DNA of 64,000 bases, from NCBI RefSeq assembly GCF_900176885.1, contig NZ_LT839648.1, positions 3,074,611 through 3,138,610 of the forward strand, written 5' to 3'. The number at the start of each line of letters is the position of its first letter. Within the stretch, counting starts at the first letter, position 1. Shown in pieces: positions 53,279-61,505 of the stretch. Source of the stretch: Oceanobacillus senegalensis (GTDB lineage: Bacteria; Bacillota; Bacilli; Bacillales; Amphibacillaceae). The notes beneath the pieces are model-generated. The model was not told the DNA's origin. It saw only the letters and a program-made list of their open reading frames with translations, and did no database searches. The translations under genes and the position numbers were made by a program.

Positions 53279-54451
53279 TTAAACGTTTGTTTGACTGTTT
53301 TTATTAAACTCATTTTTTATTTTCTTTAACAATTCCTCGTCTACAATAACATCAAAGCCAGTTTGCGCTAATGCTAGAACGCCACTTACTAGTGTTTCAC
53401 AACCATCCTCAGAAACGGTCTTATCAGCAAACTCTGTTGTATGATGTACAAGACCTGGTTTATTTAAACCTATGTATGGGTGAATAGCTGGTACAACATG
53501 GCTAACATTTCCCATATCAATGGATCCAGTACCTTGTTTAGGTGGCTGTATTTCATGATGATATGTTTGCCTAATATTCTTATCAAAAGCATTAGATAAT
53601 GTTTGATTTGTAATCATGTCATCGTAGCTTAATTCATAATTCGAAATTTCTAGGGATGCACCAGTCATAAGAGCTGCACCTTCTGCAATATTTTTAACTT
53701 GTTCTACTACCTCATTTAAATAATTTCTATCCTTCGCACGAATGTAAAATTGGGCAACTGCATAATCTGGTACAACATTTGCTGCTTGTCCACCTTCTGA
53801 AATGACCCCATGGATTCGAACATCTGACGTTACATGCTGTCTTAATGCGTTAATGCCATTAAATAATTGAATCACACTGTCTAGTGCATTAATTCCTTTT
53901 TCCGGAGATGCTGCGGCATGGGCTGACTTTCCCTTGAATGCATATTGAATCGCATCCATTGCAAGGGAATCTCCACTTTCATAAGACTGATCACTTGGGT
54001 GAAGAATCATGGCGACATCTATATCGTCGAAAATTCCTTGTTCACTCATCGGAACCTTTGCCCCATTTGTTTCTTCTGCCGGTGTTCCTAATACTACTAC
54101 ATTTCCACCCGTTTCATGAACTACTTTACTAAGCGCGACACCTGCACCAACACTCATGGTTCCTATCAAATTATGACCACAGCCATGCCCAACACCCGGT
54201 AGAGCGTCATACTCTGCTAAATAAGCAATAGTTGGTCCAGGTTTCTCACTTTTATATACAGCTTTAAATGCTGTTGGTCGATTTACCTTTCCCGTTTCAA
54301 CTTTAAAATCATGTTCCATAAGAAAATGAGTTAAAAGTTTCATAGATTCGAATTCCTTGTCACCTAGTTCGGGATTTTCATACAGTTGATTATTCATTTT
54401 CCAAAGTTTATCTTGAATCCCCTTAACTGTTACACTCAATTGTTCTTTCAC
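53279..54451 (-). CDS. M20 family amidohydrolase
   Basis: A 391-residue M20D-type metallohydrolase (AbgB/YxeP/HipO-like). Metal ligands are visible in GVGHGCGHNLIG (about 92-103), AEETNGAK (about 133) and HTTEF near the C terminus. A lid domain covers about 175-290. Such enzymes deacylate N-acyl amino acids or cleave short amides. Being the first gene of an amino acid ABC operon suggests import of a modified amino acid followed by deacylation, as in yxe or ytm loci of B. subtilis. GTG 54451 has AAGGTGG upstream. Confidence 0.87.
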   Translation of the reverse strand: MKEQLSVTVKGIQDKLWKMNNQLYENPELGDKEFESMKLLTHFLMEHDFKVETGKVNRPTAFKAVYKSEKPGPTIAYLAEYDALPGVGHGCGHNLIGTMSVGAGVALSKVVHETGGNVVVLGTPAEETNGAKVPMSEQGIFDDIDVAMILHPSDQSYESGDSLAMDAIQYAFKGKSAHAAASPEKGINALDSVIQLFNGINALRQHVTSDVRIHGVISEGGQAANVVPDYAVAQFYIRAKDRNYLNEVVEQVKNIAEGAALMTGASLEISNYELSYDDMITNQTLSNAFDKNIRQTYHHEIQPPKQGTGSIDMGNVSHVVPAIHPYIGLNKPGLVHHTTEFADKTVSEDGCETLVSGVLALAQTGFDVIVDEELLKKIKNEFNKNSQTNV

Positions 54452-54520
54452 GATGTTCCGCCACCTTAATAGTGTATATTTATAAATTTTCATGCATATT
54501 TATTAGTTATCTATGTATAA

Positions 54521-54549
54521 TTTATACCATGTTATTAGAAATTGTGCAA
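54521..54549 (-). promoter_or_regulatory. Promoter of the M20-ABC operon
   Basis: Minus strand TTGCAC, 17-bp spacer, TATAAA, about 70 bp upstream of the GTG start. Confidence 0.78.
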
Positions 54550-54730
54550 TAGATTTTTCATACTTTAGTACGGTTTTTTAAGTGGTGGAATTATTTATGA
54601 TTACAAAGATTGTTTTCTAAATGATTGTTGCTTATGCACAAAATAGAAAAAATGTATAGGAAGCTTCAGACTCGCGCTTTTTCCACAGGACAAGGAAGTT
54701 ACTGTTCATTTTCTGCAGCCAGACCAAACA
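54550..54730. other. Intergenic with a repeat relic
   Basis: 54681-54698 contains CACAGGACAAGGAA, close to CGCAGGACAAGGAA inside the 61-kb element. No gene. Confidence 0.4.
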
Positions 54731-54784
54731 AATAAAAAACTGCACCCCCAATTGTAATTAACTTGAACAATTGAGATGCAGTTT
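54731..54784 (-). terminator. proS terminator
   Basis: Minus strand AAACTGCATCTCAATTGT ... ACAATTGGGGGTGCAGTTT with TTTTTT following: a long imperfect stem of about 17 bp. Confidence 0.88.
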
Positions 54785-54866
54785 AAGATACCATTTTCAT
54801 AAGATGGTTAAAGCTTCTTAAGATATTCTTCTGTATTCGTTATCGGATTACCTTTTTACTTTTTTA

Positions 54867-56306
54867 TTAGTAGGCTTTTGCCCAGTAAACCAATTCTTTT
54901 GCCTCTTTACCACAGCATACACATGTATCCGCTACTATTTCTTGTTCGAATGGGATGCAGCGAGATGTTGCAGTTGTTTCTTCCTTAATTTTTTCTTCAC
55001 AAGCTGTGTCACCACACCACATAGCTTTGATGTATCCGCCTTTTTCTTCAAGTGTTTGCTTGAACTCATCCATATTTGTTGCTATAAATGTCATTTCATT
55101 ACGATGTTCTAATGCTTTATTGTATAGATTAGTTTGAACTTCTTCTAATAATTCAGGTAAACGTTCCTCTAGTCCACGGAGGGCAACAAATTCCTTCTCA
55201 CCAGTGTCACGACGAACTAAGACAACTTGCTCTTTCTCAATATCTTTTGGTCCCATTTCAATTCGAACTGGGATACCTTTCATTTCATATTCATTAAATT
55301 TCCATCCTGGCATTTTATCGCTTGCATCAATGTCAACACGTACTATACCTTTTAATTGATCTCGTAATGCATAGGCTTTGTCCAAAACGCCTTCTTTATG
55401 TTGGGCAATTGGTACAATCATAGCTTGAGTTGGTGCAATACGTGGAGGAACAACTAAACCTCGATTATCGCCATGCACCATGATGAGTGCACCCATAATA
55501 CGAGTAGAAAGTCCCCATGATGTTTGATGTACATACTGACTTTCACCATTCTCATCTAAATACGTAATATCAAATGCTTCAGCAAATCCAGATCCAAAAT
55601 GGTGAGATGTAGCTGATTGCAATGCTTTCCCATCATGCATCAAACTTTCAATCGTTAAGGTATATTTAGCTCCAGCGAATTTTTCCTTTTCTGTTTTTCT
55701 TCCACTTATTACAGGAATAGCTAAATATTCCTCAACAAGATTAGCATATACCCCTAACATTCTATCCGTTTCATTCGATGCATCTTCATCTGTTGCATGT
55801 GCGGTATGCCCTTCTTGCCAATGGAATTCAGATGAACGCAAGAATGGACGGGTTGTCTTTTCCCAACGAACAACATTCGCCCATTGGTTATAAAGCATAG
55901 GGAGATCACGATAAGAATGGATGTTTTTGGAATAATAATCACAGAAAAGCACTTCTGATGTTGGACGGAATGCTAAGCGTTCTTGAAGCTCTTCTTCCCC
56001 GCCATGTGTAATCCATGCAACTTCTGGAGCAAATCCTTCTACATGGTCTTTTTCTTTTTGTAAGAAGCTTTCTGGGATAAACACTGGAAAAGCCACATTG
56101 GAATGACCCGTGTCTTTTATTTTTTTATCTAATTGCTCTTTTATATTTTCCCAAATGGCATATCCATATGGTTTAATAATCATCGTTCCACGAACCAAAC
56201 CATAATCAACTAATTCCGCTTGTTTGACAACATCTGTGTACCACTGTGCAAAATCATCTTCCATAGCAGTGATCTTTTCTACAAACTGTTTATTTTTCTT
56301 TCCCAA
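54867..56306 (-). CDS. proS: Prolyl-tRNA synthetase, archaeal/eukaryotic-like type
   Basis: A 479-residue class II synthetase that charges tRNA-Pro. Class II motifs 2 ([18 protein letters not shown], about 145-162) and 3 ([24 protein letters not shown], about 262-285) are present. It lacks the editing domain inserted in the usual bacterial ProRS, and ends with a cysteine-rich zinc domain and a final Tyr (WAKAY), the hallmarks of the short type. Start is TTG 56306 with AGAGGTG upstream. A proline T-box precedes it. A second, long ProRS may exist elsewhere in the genome. Confidence 0.95.
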   Translation of the reverse strand: MGKKNKQFVEKITAMEDDFAQWYTDVVKQAELVDYGLVRGTMIIKPYGYAIWENIKEQLDKKIKDTGHSNVAFPVFIPESFLQKEKDHVEGFAPEVAWITHGGEEELQERLAFRPTSEVLFCDYYSKNIHSYRDLPMLYNQWANVVRWEKTTRPFLRSSEFHWQEGHTAHATDEDASNETDRMLGVYANLVEEYLAIPVISGRKTEKEKFAGAKYTLTIESLMHDGKALQSATSHHFGSGFAEAFDITYLDENGESQYVHQTSWGLSTRIMGALIMVHGDNRGLVVPPRIAPTQAMIVPIAQHKEGVLDKAYALRDQLKGIVRVDIDASDKMPGWKFNEYEMKGIPVRIEMGPKDIEKEQVVLVRRDTGEKEFVALRGLEERLPELLEEVQTNLYNKALEHRNEMTFIATNMDEFKQTLEEKGGYIKAMWCGDTACEEKIKEETTATSRCIPFEQEIVADTCVCCGKEAKELVYWAKAY

Positions 56307-56400
56307 AATAGACACCTCTTTATATAACAATTTATTAATTTTTATCTTTGACAACATAAACGCAACTGTAATATACCCTGTATTGAGCTTTTCTGTGCAT

Positions 56401-56617
56401 AAAAAAATCCTCCATCCAAGAAAGGGACCGAGGTTTGGCGTTACCACCCTTGTTTGCAAGAAAACTGTATTTCTTACACTCTCTAATTAATAACGGTTAT
56501 GAACCGCGCCCATCTTACAGCTATAAATGGCTAAACCCTAATAGCTTATCCGATGGCGAACTCTTGAGGCAGGTTCTAACTTGCGTCTTTGGAAATTCAC
56601 AGCGCCATTTCCTCTCT
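56401..56617 (-). ncRNA. T-box riboswitch, proline-specific (proS leader)
   Basis: The T-box sequence AAGGGTGGTAACGCC is at 56437-56451 on the minus strand. Stem I includes GAACCTGCC, which presents CCU as the likely proline specifier. A terminator (CCTCGGTCC...GGATGGAGG, then ATTTTTTT) ends at 56401. Uncharged tRNA-Pro would stabilise the antiterminator and switch on proS. Confidence 0.94.
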
Positions 56618-56784
56618 TAAAAAGACTAACAAATTATACTAATCCTCTTCCACGTTTCGTATATAATGAATATAGACTATATATTATATGGATGAAAATA
56701 GAAAGTCAAGCTATTGGCTAGATAAGCCATCATATGTAATGAAAAGATTTATCATACTGAAGTAAATAAACTTTTTTTCTCCAA

Positions 56785-56823
56785 AAGGGGCGGAGAACAG
56801 CCAATGAAGCTGATCTCCCATTT
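56785..56823 (-). terminator. Weak terminator after the aldehyde dehydrogenase
   Basis: Minus strand GGAGATCAGC ... GCTGTTCTCC hairpin followed by GCCCCTTTTGG. Confidence 0.5.
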
Positions 56824-56824
56824 A

Positions 56825-58288
56825 TTAAAACGGAAATTCACGATATTCTTCTTGTACAGAAATCCATTTTAATTTCGTAAATTCATCAATGACCCAAGGG
56901 TTTCCAAATCTCCCCATTCCACTTTGCTTATTACCTCCAAATGGAATATTTGCAGCATCATTAACGGTCTGGTCATTTATATGTGTCATTCCACTATCAA
57001 TTTTCAAACCATATGCTTCCCCTTTTTTAAGGTCTGAAGTAAAAATCGATGATGTAAGTCCATATTTCGTATCATTTGCCATTTCAATGGCATGGTCGTC
57101 TGAATCTGCTTTTATGATAGAGACAACTGGAGAGAATAATTCACTTTGGGCGATTTCCTCTGAGTTATCTACATCCACAAAAACGTGCGGCGTTATGACA
57201 TTACCTTCTCTTTTTCCTTTAAGCCCAAGCTTTACACCATTTTTCTCAGCCTTTTCGATAAGTCCCATTACCTTTTCTACTTGTCCTTCATTAATAAGTG
57301 GCCCAATAACTGTTTCTGGTTTTGTTTGATCTCCATAAGGTAACTTAGACGCATGTTCTATGAATTTTTCTGTAAATTCATCATATAAATCTTTGTGTAC
57401 AATGATTCGGTTCACACACATACAAATTTGTCCTTGATGCATAAATTTTCCAAATACAGCTGCTTCTACTGCCTTATCCACTTTTGCATCTTGAAGAACA
57501 ATAAAAGGATTATTTCCTCCAAGTTCCAGTGCAACTCGTTTTAAATTCTCCCCCGCTACTTTTCCAATGTGTTTTCCAAATCCTGTAGAACCGGTGAAAG
57601 CTACTAATTGTATAACTGGATTTTCTAACATTTCGTCTCCAATTTCCTCTGGGGTGGTAAAGATGGATTGAAACACACCACCAGGTAGTCCTGCGTAATC
57701 AAAAGCCCTTGCAATAATAGAACCACCTGTTAAACCTACCTGTAAATCAGCTTTATGAACTACCGTATTTCCTAAAGCAAGTGCAGGGGCAATGGAACGC
57801 ATAGATAAATTCATTGGAAAATTAAAAGGCGAAATAGAAGAGATGACACCAAGTGGCTGACGATAGATTTTATTTCTTTTTCCATCAATTGTCGCATGAA
57901 CTTCTTTTACCTCATCGATCGCATCCATATAATTGAAAGTTTCCTTTAATACATCAATTGTAAGATTTAACTCTAATTCCGCCTTCAGAAGCGTTCCACC
58001 GGTCTCCCTACTGACAATTGGAATGATTTCATCACGGTTGTTTTGTAAAAATTCCGCTACTTTTTGGAAAATTCCTCTTCTTTCGTTCACCGAGGTATGA
58101 GCCCATTCCTTCTGCCTTTCTTCTGCGGTTTTATAAGCATCTTTCAATTGTTTTAGTGAAGCTAATCCAACCGTTGTAATGACGGAGTGATCGTACGGAT
58201 TGACAATATCCTCCTTACGCCCCGTATCCCCATCAACCCATTTACCGTCTAAATAACTTTTGCTGTACTTTTCCGTAAAATTTTCCAT
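56825..58288 (-). CDS. Aldehyde dehydrogenase (YfmT/benzaldehyde-type)
   Basis: A 487-residue NAD(P)-dependent ALDH. The cofactor region SPFNFPMNLSMR (about 152), FTGSTGFGKHIG (about 229), the general-base Glu in LELGGNNPF (about 254), and the catalytic Cys in QGQICMC (about 288) are present. The C-terminal EYREFPF tail resembles B. subtilis YfmT, which oxidises aromatic aldehydes such as vanillin. ATG 58288 has GAGGTG 8 nt upstream; a TTG two codons before it is too close. Confidence 0.88.
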   Translation of the reverse strand: MENFTEKYSKSYLDGKWVDGDTGRKEDIVNPYDHSVITTVGLASLKQLKDAYKTAEERQKEWAHTSVNERRGIFQKVAEFLQNNRDEIIPIVSRETGGTLLKAELELNLTIDVLKETFNYMDAIDEVKEVHATIDGKRNKIYRQPLGVISSISPFNFPMNLSMRSIAPALALGNTVVHKADLQVGLTGGSIIARAFDYAGLPGGVFQSIFTTPEEIGDEMLENPVIQLVAFTGSTGFGKHIGKVAGENLKRVALELGGNNPFIVLQDAKVDKAVEAAVFGKFMHQGQICMCVNRIIVHKDLYDEFTEKFIEHASKLPYGDQTKPETVIGPLINEGQVEKVMGLIEKAEKNGVKLGLKGKREGNVITPHVFVDVDNSEEIAQSELFSPVVSIIKADSDDHAIEMANDTKYGLTSSIFTSDLKKGEAYGLKIDSGMTHINDQTVNDAANIPFGGNKQSGMGRFGNPWVIDEFTKLKWISVQEEYREFPF

Positions 58289-58359
58289 TATCAATACACC
58301 TCAGCTTAGATATTCATTTAGACTTATCTTTACCCTTCACTGTAAATACATGCATAAAG

Positions 58360-58389
58360 GAAAAACGAATAAGAAATATTTCTTATTCG
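58360..58389 (-). terminator. Terminator after pncA
   Basis: CGAATAAGAAAT and ATTTCTTATTCG form a perfect stem, followed on the minus strand by TTTTTCC. Confidence 0.88.
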
Positions 58390-58406
58390 CTTTGATATTC
58401 CTTCCC

Positions 58407-58429
58407 TTATCAGGGGCAGTAATACCCCA
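58407..58429. repeat. Partial copy of the palindromic repeat
   Basis: TTATC then AGGGGCAGTAATACCCC, the outer arm of the repeats at 12096 and 50927. The rest is missing. Confidence 0.6.
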
Positions 58430-58441
58430 TTGATTGAAGAC

Positions 58442-58993
58442 TCACTTTATTTCTGCTCCCAATGTATCTTTAAAGTGCCCGATTGCCCATTCGTGTCCCA
58501 CTTGATTAAAGCTTGCAACAGCATCTTTATGGACAACAATGCTAAACCCCTTGTTATAGGCATCGACTGCGGTGTGTAGAACGCAAATATCCGTACAAAC
58601 TCCAACTATGTGAACTTCCTCAATACCACGTTCACGTAATTTTATTTCCAAATCCGTCCCAGCAAATGCACTATAACGTGTTTTATCATAGAAATAAACA
58701 TTTTCTTTATATTTGTTCTCTTCATAAACTTGTGCAAGTTTTCCATACAAATCACGGCCAGACGTTCCAATTATATTATGTGGTGGAAATAACTTGGATT
58801 CAGGGTGAAGCTTATCTCCCTCTTGATGGGCATCAATTGCAAAAACAACATAATCACCAGCACTAATAAATTCCTTAGTCATACTAACTACTTTTTCTTC
58901 AATAGCCTGTCCTGGTTCTCCGCAGGTAAGAGCACCATCTTTTGCAACAAAATCAACCGTATAATCCACGTTAATCAATGCACGTTTTGTCAT
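58442..58993 (-). CDS. pncA: Nicotinamidase (YueJ-like)
   Basis: A 183-residue isochorismatase-fold hydrolase that turns nicotinamide into nicotinate for NAD salvage. The catalytic triad is D10 (INVDYTVDF), K104 (DKTRYSAF) and C137 (GVCTDICVLH). D54, H56 and H72 (AIDAHQ, PPHN) are likely metal ligands. Starting at ATG 58993 gives exactly the B. subtilis YueJ length, with GGGGGAGAGG upstream. It follows pdxK by 18 nt. Confidence 0.93.
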   Translation of the reverse strand: MTKRALINVDYTVDFVAKDGALTCGEPGQAIEEKVVSMTKEFISAGDYVVFAIDAHQEGDKLHPESKLFPPHNIIGTSGRDLYGKLAQVYEENKYKENVYFYDKTRYSAFAGTDLEIKLRERGIEEVHIVGVCTDICVLHTAVDAYNKGFSIVVHKDAVASFNQVGHEWAIGHFKDTLGAEIK

Positions 58994-59011
58994 TTCCCTC
59001 TCCCCCATTAT

Positions 59012-59842
59012 CTAATTTGTTTCTATTTTAATAGTAAAGGCCTCACCGTATTTACGTTCTGCTGCATGATAGGTTGGACCTACCATTTCAGTATAAGAAA
59101 AACCATGTTCTATCGCAGTCGTTACATAACCTTTTGCTTTTCCAACCGCTTCGTTAATTGGTAAACCTTTTGCCATATATGCTGCAATGGCTGCAGAATA
59201 AGAGCAACCAGCCCCACTTGTATTGACTGTATCAATCCGTGGTGCTTCATACGTAGTAATGGTATCCCCATCATATAATACGTCAATTGCCGGTCCTTCT
59301 AATCTTCCACCTTTTACAAGCACATTGTCTGCCCCTAATTTATGTAAATCAACGGCTGCCTCTTTCAAATCTGATACACTATTTAATGGCCTATCATCCA
59401 ATAAAACAGCCGCTTCCGGAACATTCGGTGTAATAATCGATGCAAGTGGAATGAGTTGGTCTTTCATTGCTTCTATCGCATCATCCTCTAATAGTTTAGA
59501 ATCTAACTTTCCAACCATGACAGGATCCACCACTATTTTTTCTATTTCTGTTTCTTTCATCAATCTAGCTACAGTTTCGATAACTTCTTTGGAAAATAGC
59601 ATTCCTGTTTTCAACCCATCCATGCCTACTTGCTCGATTGCAGTAGCAAATTGCGCTTCAATAGCCTCAATGGATATAGGATGGACATTTTTATTTGTTT
59701 TTGGATGCCTTCCAACAATAGCTGTAACCGTACTCATTCCGTAAACATCTAGTTCCTGAAAAGTCTTTAAATCCGCTTGAATCCCTGCACTACCTCCTGC
59801 AGCTGACCCAGCTATAGTCATTACCCTTGATGGATATTCCAT
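59012..59842 (-). CDS. pdxK: Pyridoxal/pyridoxine kinase (ThiD-like PdxK)
   Basis: A 276-residue ribokinase-fold enzyme of vitamin B6 salvage. The substrate loop GSAAGGSAGIQADLKTFQE (about 12-30) and the anion-hole motif NTSGAGCSYSAAI (about 207-219, with the Cys characteristic of Bacillus PdxK) are present. ThiD (HMP kinase) is the main alternative, but the neighbour pncA and the AGC motif favour pyridoxal kinase. It lies 20 nt after the DUF456 gene. Confidence 0.86.
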   Translation of the reverse strand: MEYPSRVMTIAGSAAGGSAGIQADLKTFQELDVYGMSTVTAIVGRHPKTNKNVHPISIEAIEAQFATAIEQVGMDGLKTGMLFSKEVIETVARLMKETEIEKIVVDPVMVGKLDSKLLEDDAIEAMKDQLIPLASIITPNVPEAAVLLDDRPLNSVSDLKEAAVDLHKLGADNVLVKGGRLEGPAIDVLYDGDTITTYEAPRIDTVNTSGAGCSYSAAIAAYMAKGLPINEAVGKAKGYVTTAIEHGFSYTEMVGPTYHAAERKYGEAFTIKIETN

Positions 59843-59862
59843 AATATAAAGTTAACCTCCTT

Positions 59863-60348
59863 TTAAAATATAACAACGACAAAAAACCAAATAATCATAA
59901 TCAACTGGATAAGAATCTTTGCCACTGATCCTCCAAGGAATCCGAATAACGAACCAATCGATGCACGCGCCGCTTCATGTGGTGGCCTCTTTTGTATCAA
60001 TTCTATAATAAAAACGGTGATAAATGGAACGATAATGATTCCAAATGGAGGAATGATAAATGAGCCGACAATGACTGCAACAGCAGCCCCTCGTTCTCCC
60101 CATTTACTTCCACCATATTTTTTCACAAAATAACTATTCGCTAGTATATCTGCAACAAACAAGAAAGCAGTAAAAACGACCATCACAATCCAAAATAGAG
60201 CAGTTAATTCATTGGGGTTAATAAAAAACTGATAAAGCAAGAACCCAACCCAAATAACTAAAACGGATGGTACGATTGGATAAATAATCCCAACAAAGCT
60301 CAATACAAATAAGGCGATAATAACAATCCAAATCATAAAATCTAACAC
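59863..60348 (-). CDS. DUF456 membrane protein (YqgC-like)
   Basis: A 161-residue membrane protein with four to five helices and the DUF456 pattern (YPIVPSVLVIWVGFLLYQF, ADILANSYFVKKYGGSKWGERGA, PPFGIIIVPF, RPPHEAARASIGSLFGFLGG). Function unknown. It lies 15 nt after plsY in a tight four-gene unit. Confidence 0.85.
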   Translation of the reverse strand: MLDFMIWIVIIALFVLSFVGIIYPIVPSVLVIWVGFLLYQFFINPNELTALFWIVMVVFTAFLFVADILANSYFVKKYGGSKWGERGAAVAVIVGSFIIPPFGIIIVPFITVFIIELIQKRPPHEAARASIGSLFGFLGGSVAKILIQLIMIIWFFVVVIF

Positions 60349-60363
60349 CTAATCTACCTCCTA

Positions 60364-60987
60364 TTAGGAAATTTTCTTTTTATACATACTAGAAAGTTTT
60401 GTTTCTTCCTTTTTAATTATACGTTTATAGTTTTCCATATGTTTCAAAATACTTAACATAGAAAGTAAAATAACTACCAGGGTCGGATCGATTCCAAAGA
60501 AAAGGAATGTGGTGATAAGGAAAGAAAAATACATAAACAGTACACCAATAACCAAATAGTCCGTTGCAAGAGTAAAAATGAATAATACCCCTATTCCTAT
60601 AACAGCAACTTTCCAATCAATAACTAACAAAGCTCCGACTAAAGAAGCTGTCCCTTTACCACCATTAAATTTCATGGTAACTGGATAATTATGACCAATA
60701 ATAACAAAGAATGCGGTGGTATATACTAAGAGGGTCTGCATATCTCCATAAATTCCATTTTCACTTACGACATACAACACCAACAGAATGGCAAATGTTG
60801 CTTTAAAAATATCAATAAAAGCAACTAAGACCCCATATTTCCAACCTAGGAGAATGGTTGTATTAGATGCCCCTGCATTCTTTACTCCAGAATTTTTTAT
60901 ATCTATACTTTTCCATTTACCAACTAACTGTGAGCCATGTAAACAACCAAATAAGTAACCTATCATACTAACCATTAAAAAATACAT
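60364..60987 (-). CDS. PlsY-family acyltransferase, divergent paralogue
   Basis: A 207-residue integral membrane protein of the glycerol-3-phosphate acyltransferase family (acyl phosphate dependent). The three PlsY motifs are present but altered: SGVKNAGASNT instead of SGNIGATN, and KFNGGKGTASLVG near residue 103. The family makes lysophosphatidic acid; the changes and the odd operon suggest a paralogue of the housekeeping enzyme. ATG 60987 has GGGGGA 6 nt upstream. The frame runs on upstream into a repeat element and is not coding there. Confidence 0.8.
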   Translation of the reverse strand: MYFLMVSMIGYLFGCLHGSQLVGKWKSIDIKNSGVKNAGASNTTILLGWKYGVLVAFIDIFKATFAILLVLYVVSENGIYGDMQTLLVYTTAFFVIIGHNYPVTMKFNGGKGTASLVGALLVIDWKVAVIGIGVLFIFTLATDYLVIGVLFMYFSFLITTFLFFGIDPTLVVILLSMLSILKHMENYKRIIKKEETKLSSMYKKKIS

Positions 60988-61002
60988 TCCCATTCCCCCT
61001 AT

Positions 61003-61302
61003 AAAAAGAGGCTGGGACAAAAGTATTTTTTCAACACAAAATCCGAACGGTTGGTGCGAAAAGCCGCTTCGGAAATATACTTCGCGCACCTTAGGGCGGC
61101 TGATGAGCCACCTTCGTGCTAACGCACTACGGTGTCTCACCTAGGCCTATCATCCCGCAGGACAAGGAACGCTTCGTCAGCGAAACATCGCACGCAGAAA
61201 ATTGGTTTGTATTTTCAAGGAGTCTACGTATATTTCATACGCTGATCAGTACATTGTTCGTTTTTTGAGTTAAACACTTTAGTTATGTCTCAGCCTCTTT
61301 TT
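61003..61302. repeat. 300-bp interspersed element with inverted-repeat ends
   Basis: Ends AAAAAGAGGCTGGGACA and TGTCTCAGCCTCTTTTT match at 16 of 17 positions. The interior is GC-richer and holds nested hairpins, e.g. GAGCCACCTTCGTGC / GCACTACGGTGTCTC (61110-61140). The end sequence CACTTTAGTTATGTCTCAGC is nearly the same as the right half of the simple hairpin at 23395-23430. No ORF with a ribosome binding site. Confidence 0.75.
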
Positions 61303-61505
61303 ATGTTTATTACTATTCTATTATAAGCACTTTTCGTATATTTTGTTTTTTCTTCGCTGTTAAAAAATAATCCTCGGTTAAACAACTTAGTGAAAGGATT
61401 AGTGCGTAATTACCACTGGCGAAATACACTTCGCTTGTGTTGTGGTTTCAAACACTGAATCATTTCGCTATTAAAGAGCCTTATTTTCAGAAACAATTCA
61501 CCTCT
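61303..61505. other. Intergenic downstream of the repeat
   Basis: Contains a small hairpin GCGAAATACACTTCGC near 61420. No gene or clear terminator for the ABC operon is seen. Confidence 0.4.

Noticed and set aside
59223-59744. 173-codon plus-strand ORF opposite pdxK
   Set aside because: Serine/threonine-rich antisense frame of pdxK, typical of a shadow ORF.
61003-61140. N-terminal extension of the PlsY-like protein to 61140
   Set aside because: The extension runs through the interspersed repeat and encodes basic low-complexity residues; a good ribosome binding site fits ATG 60987.
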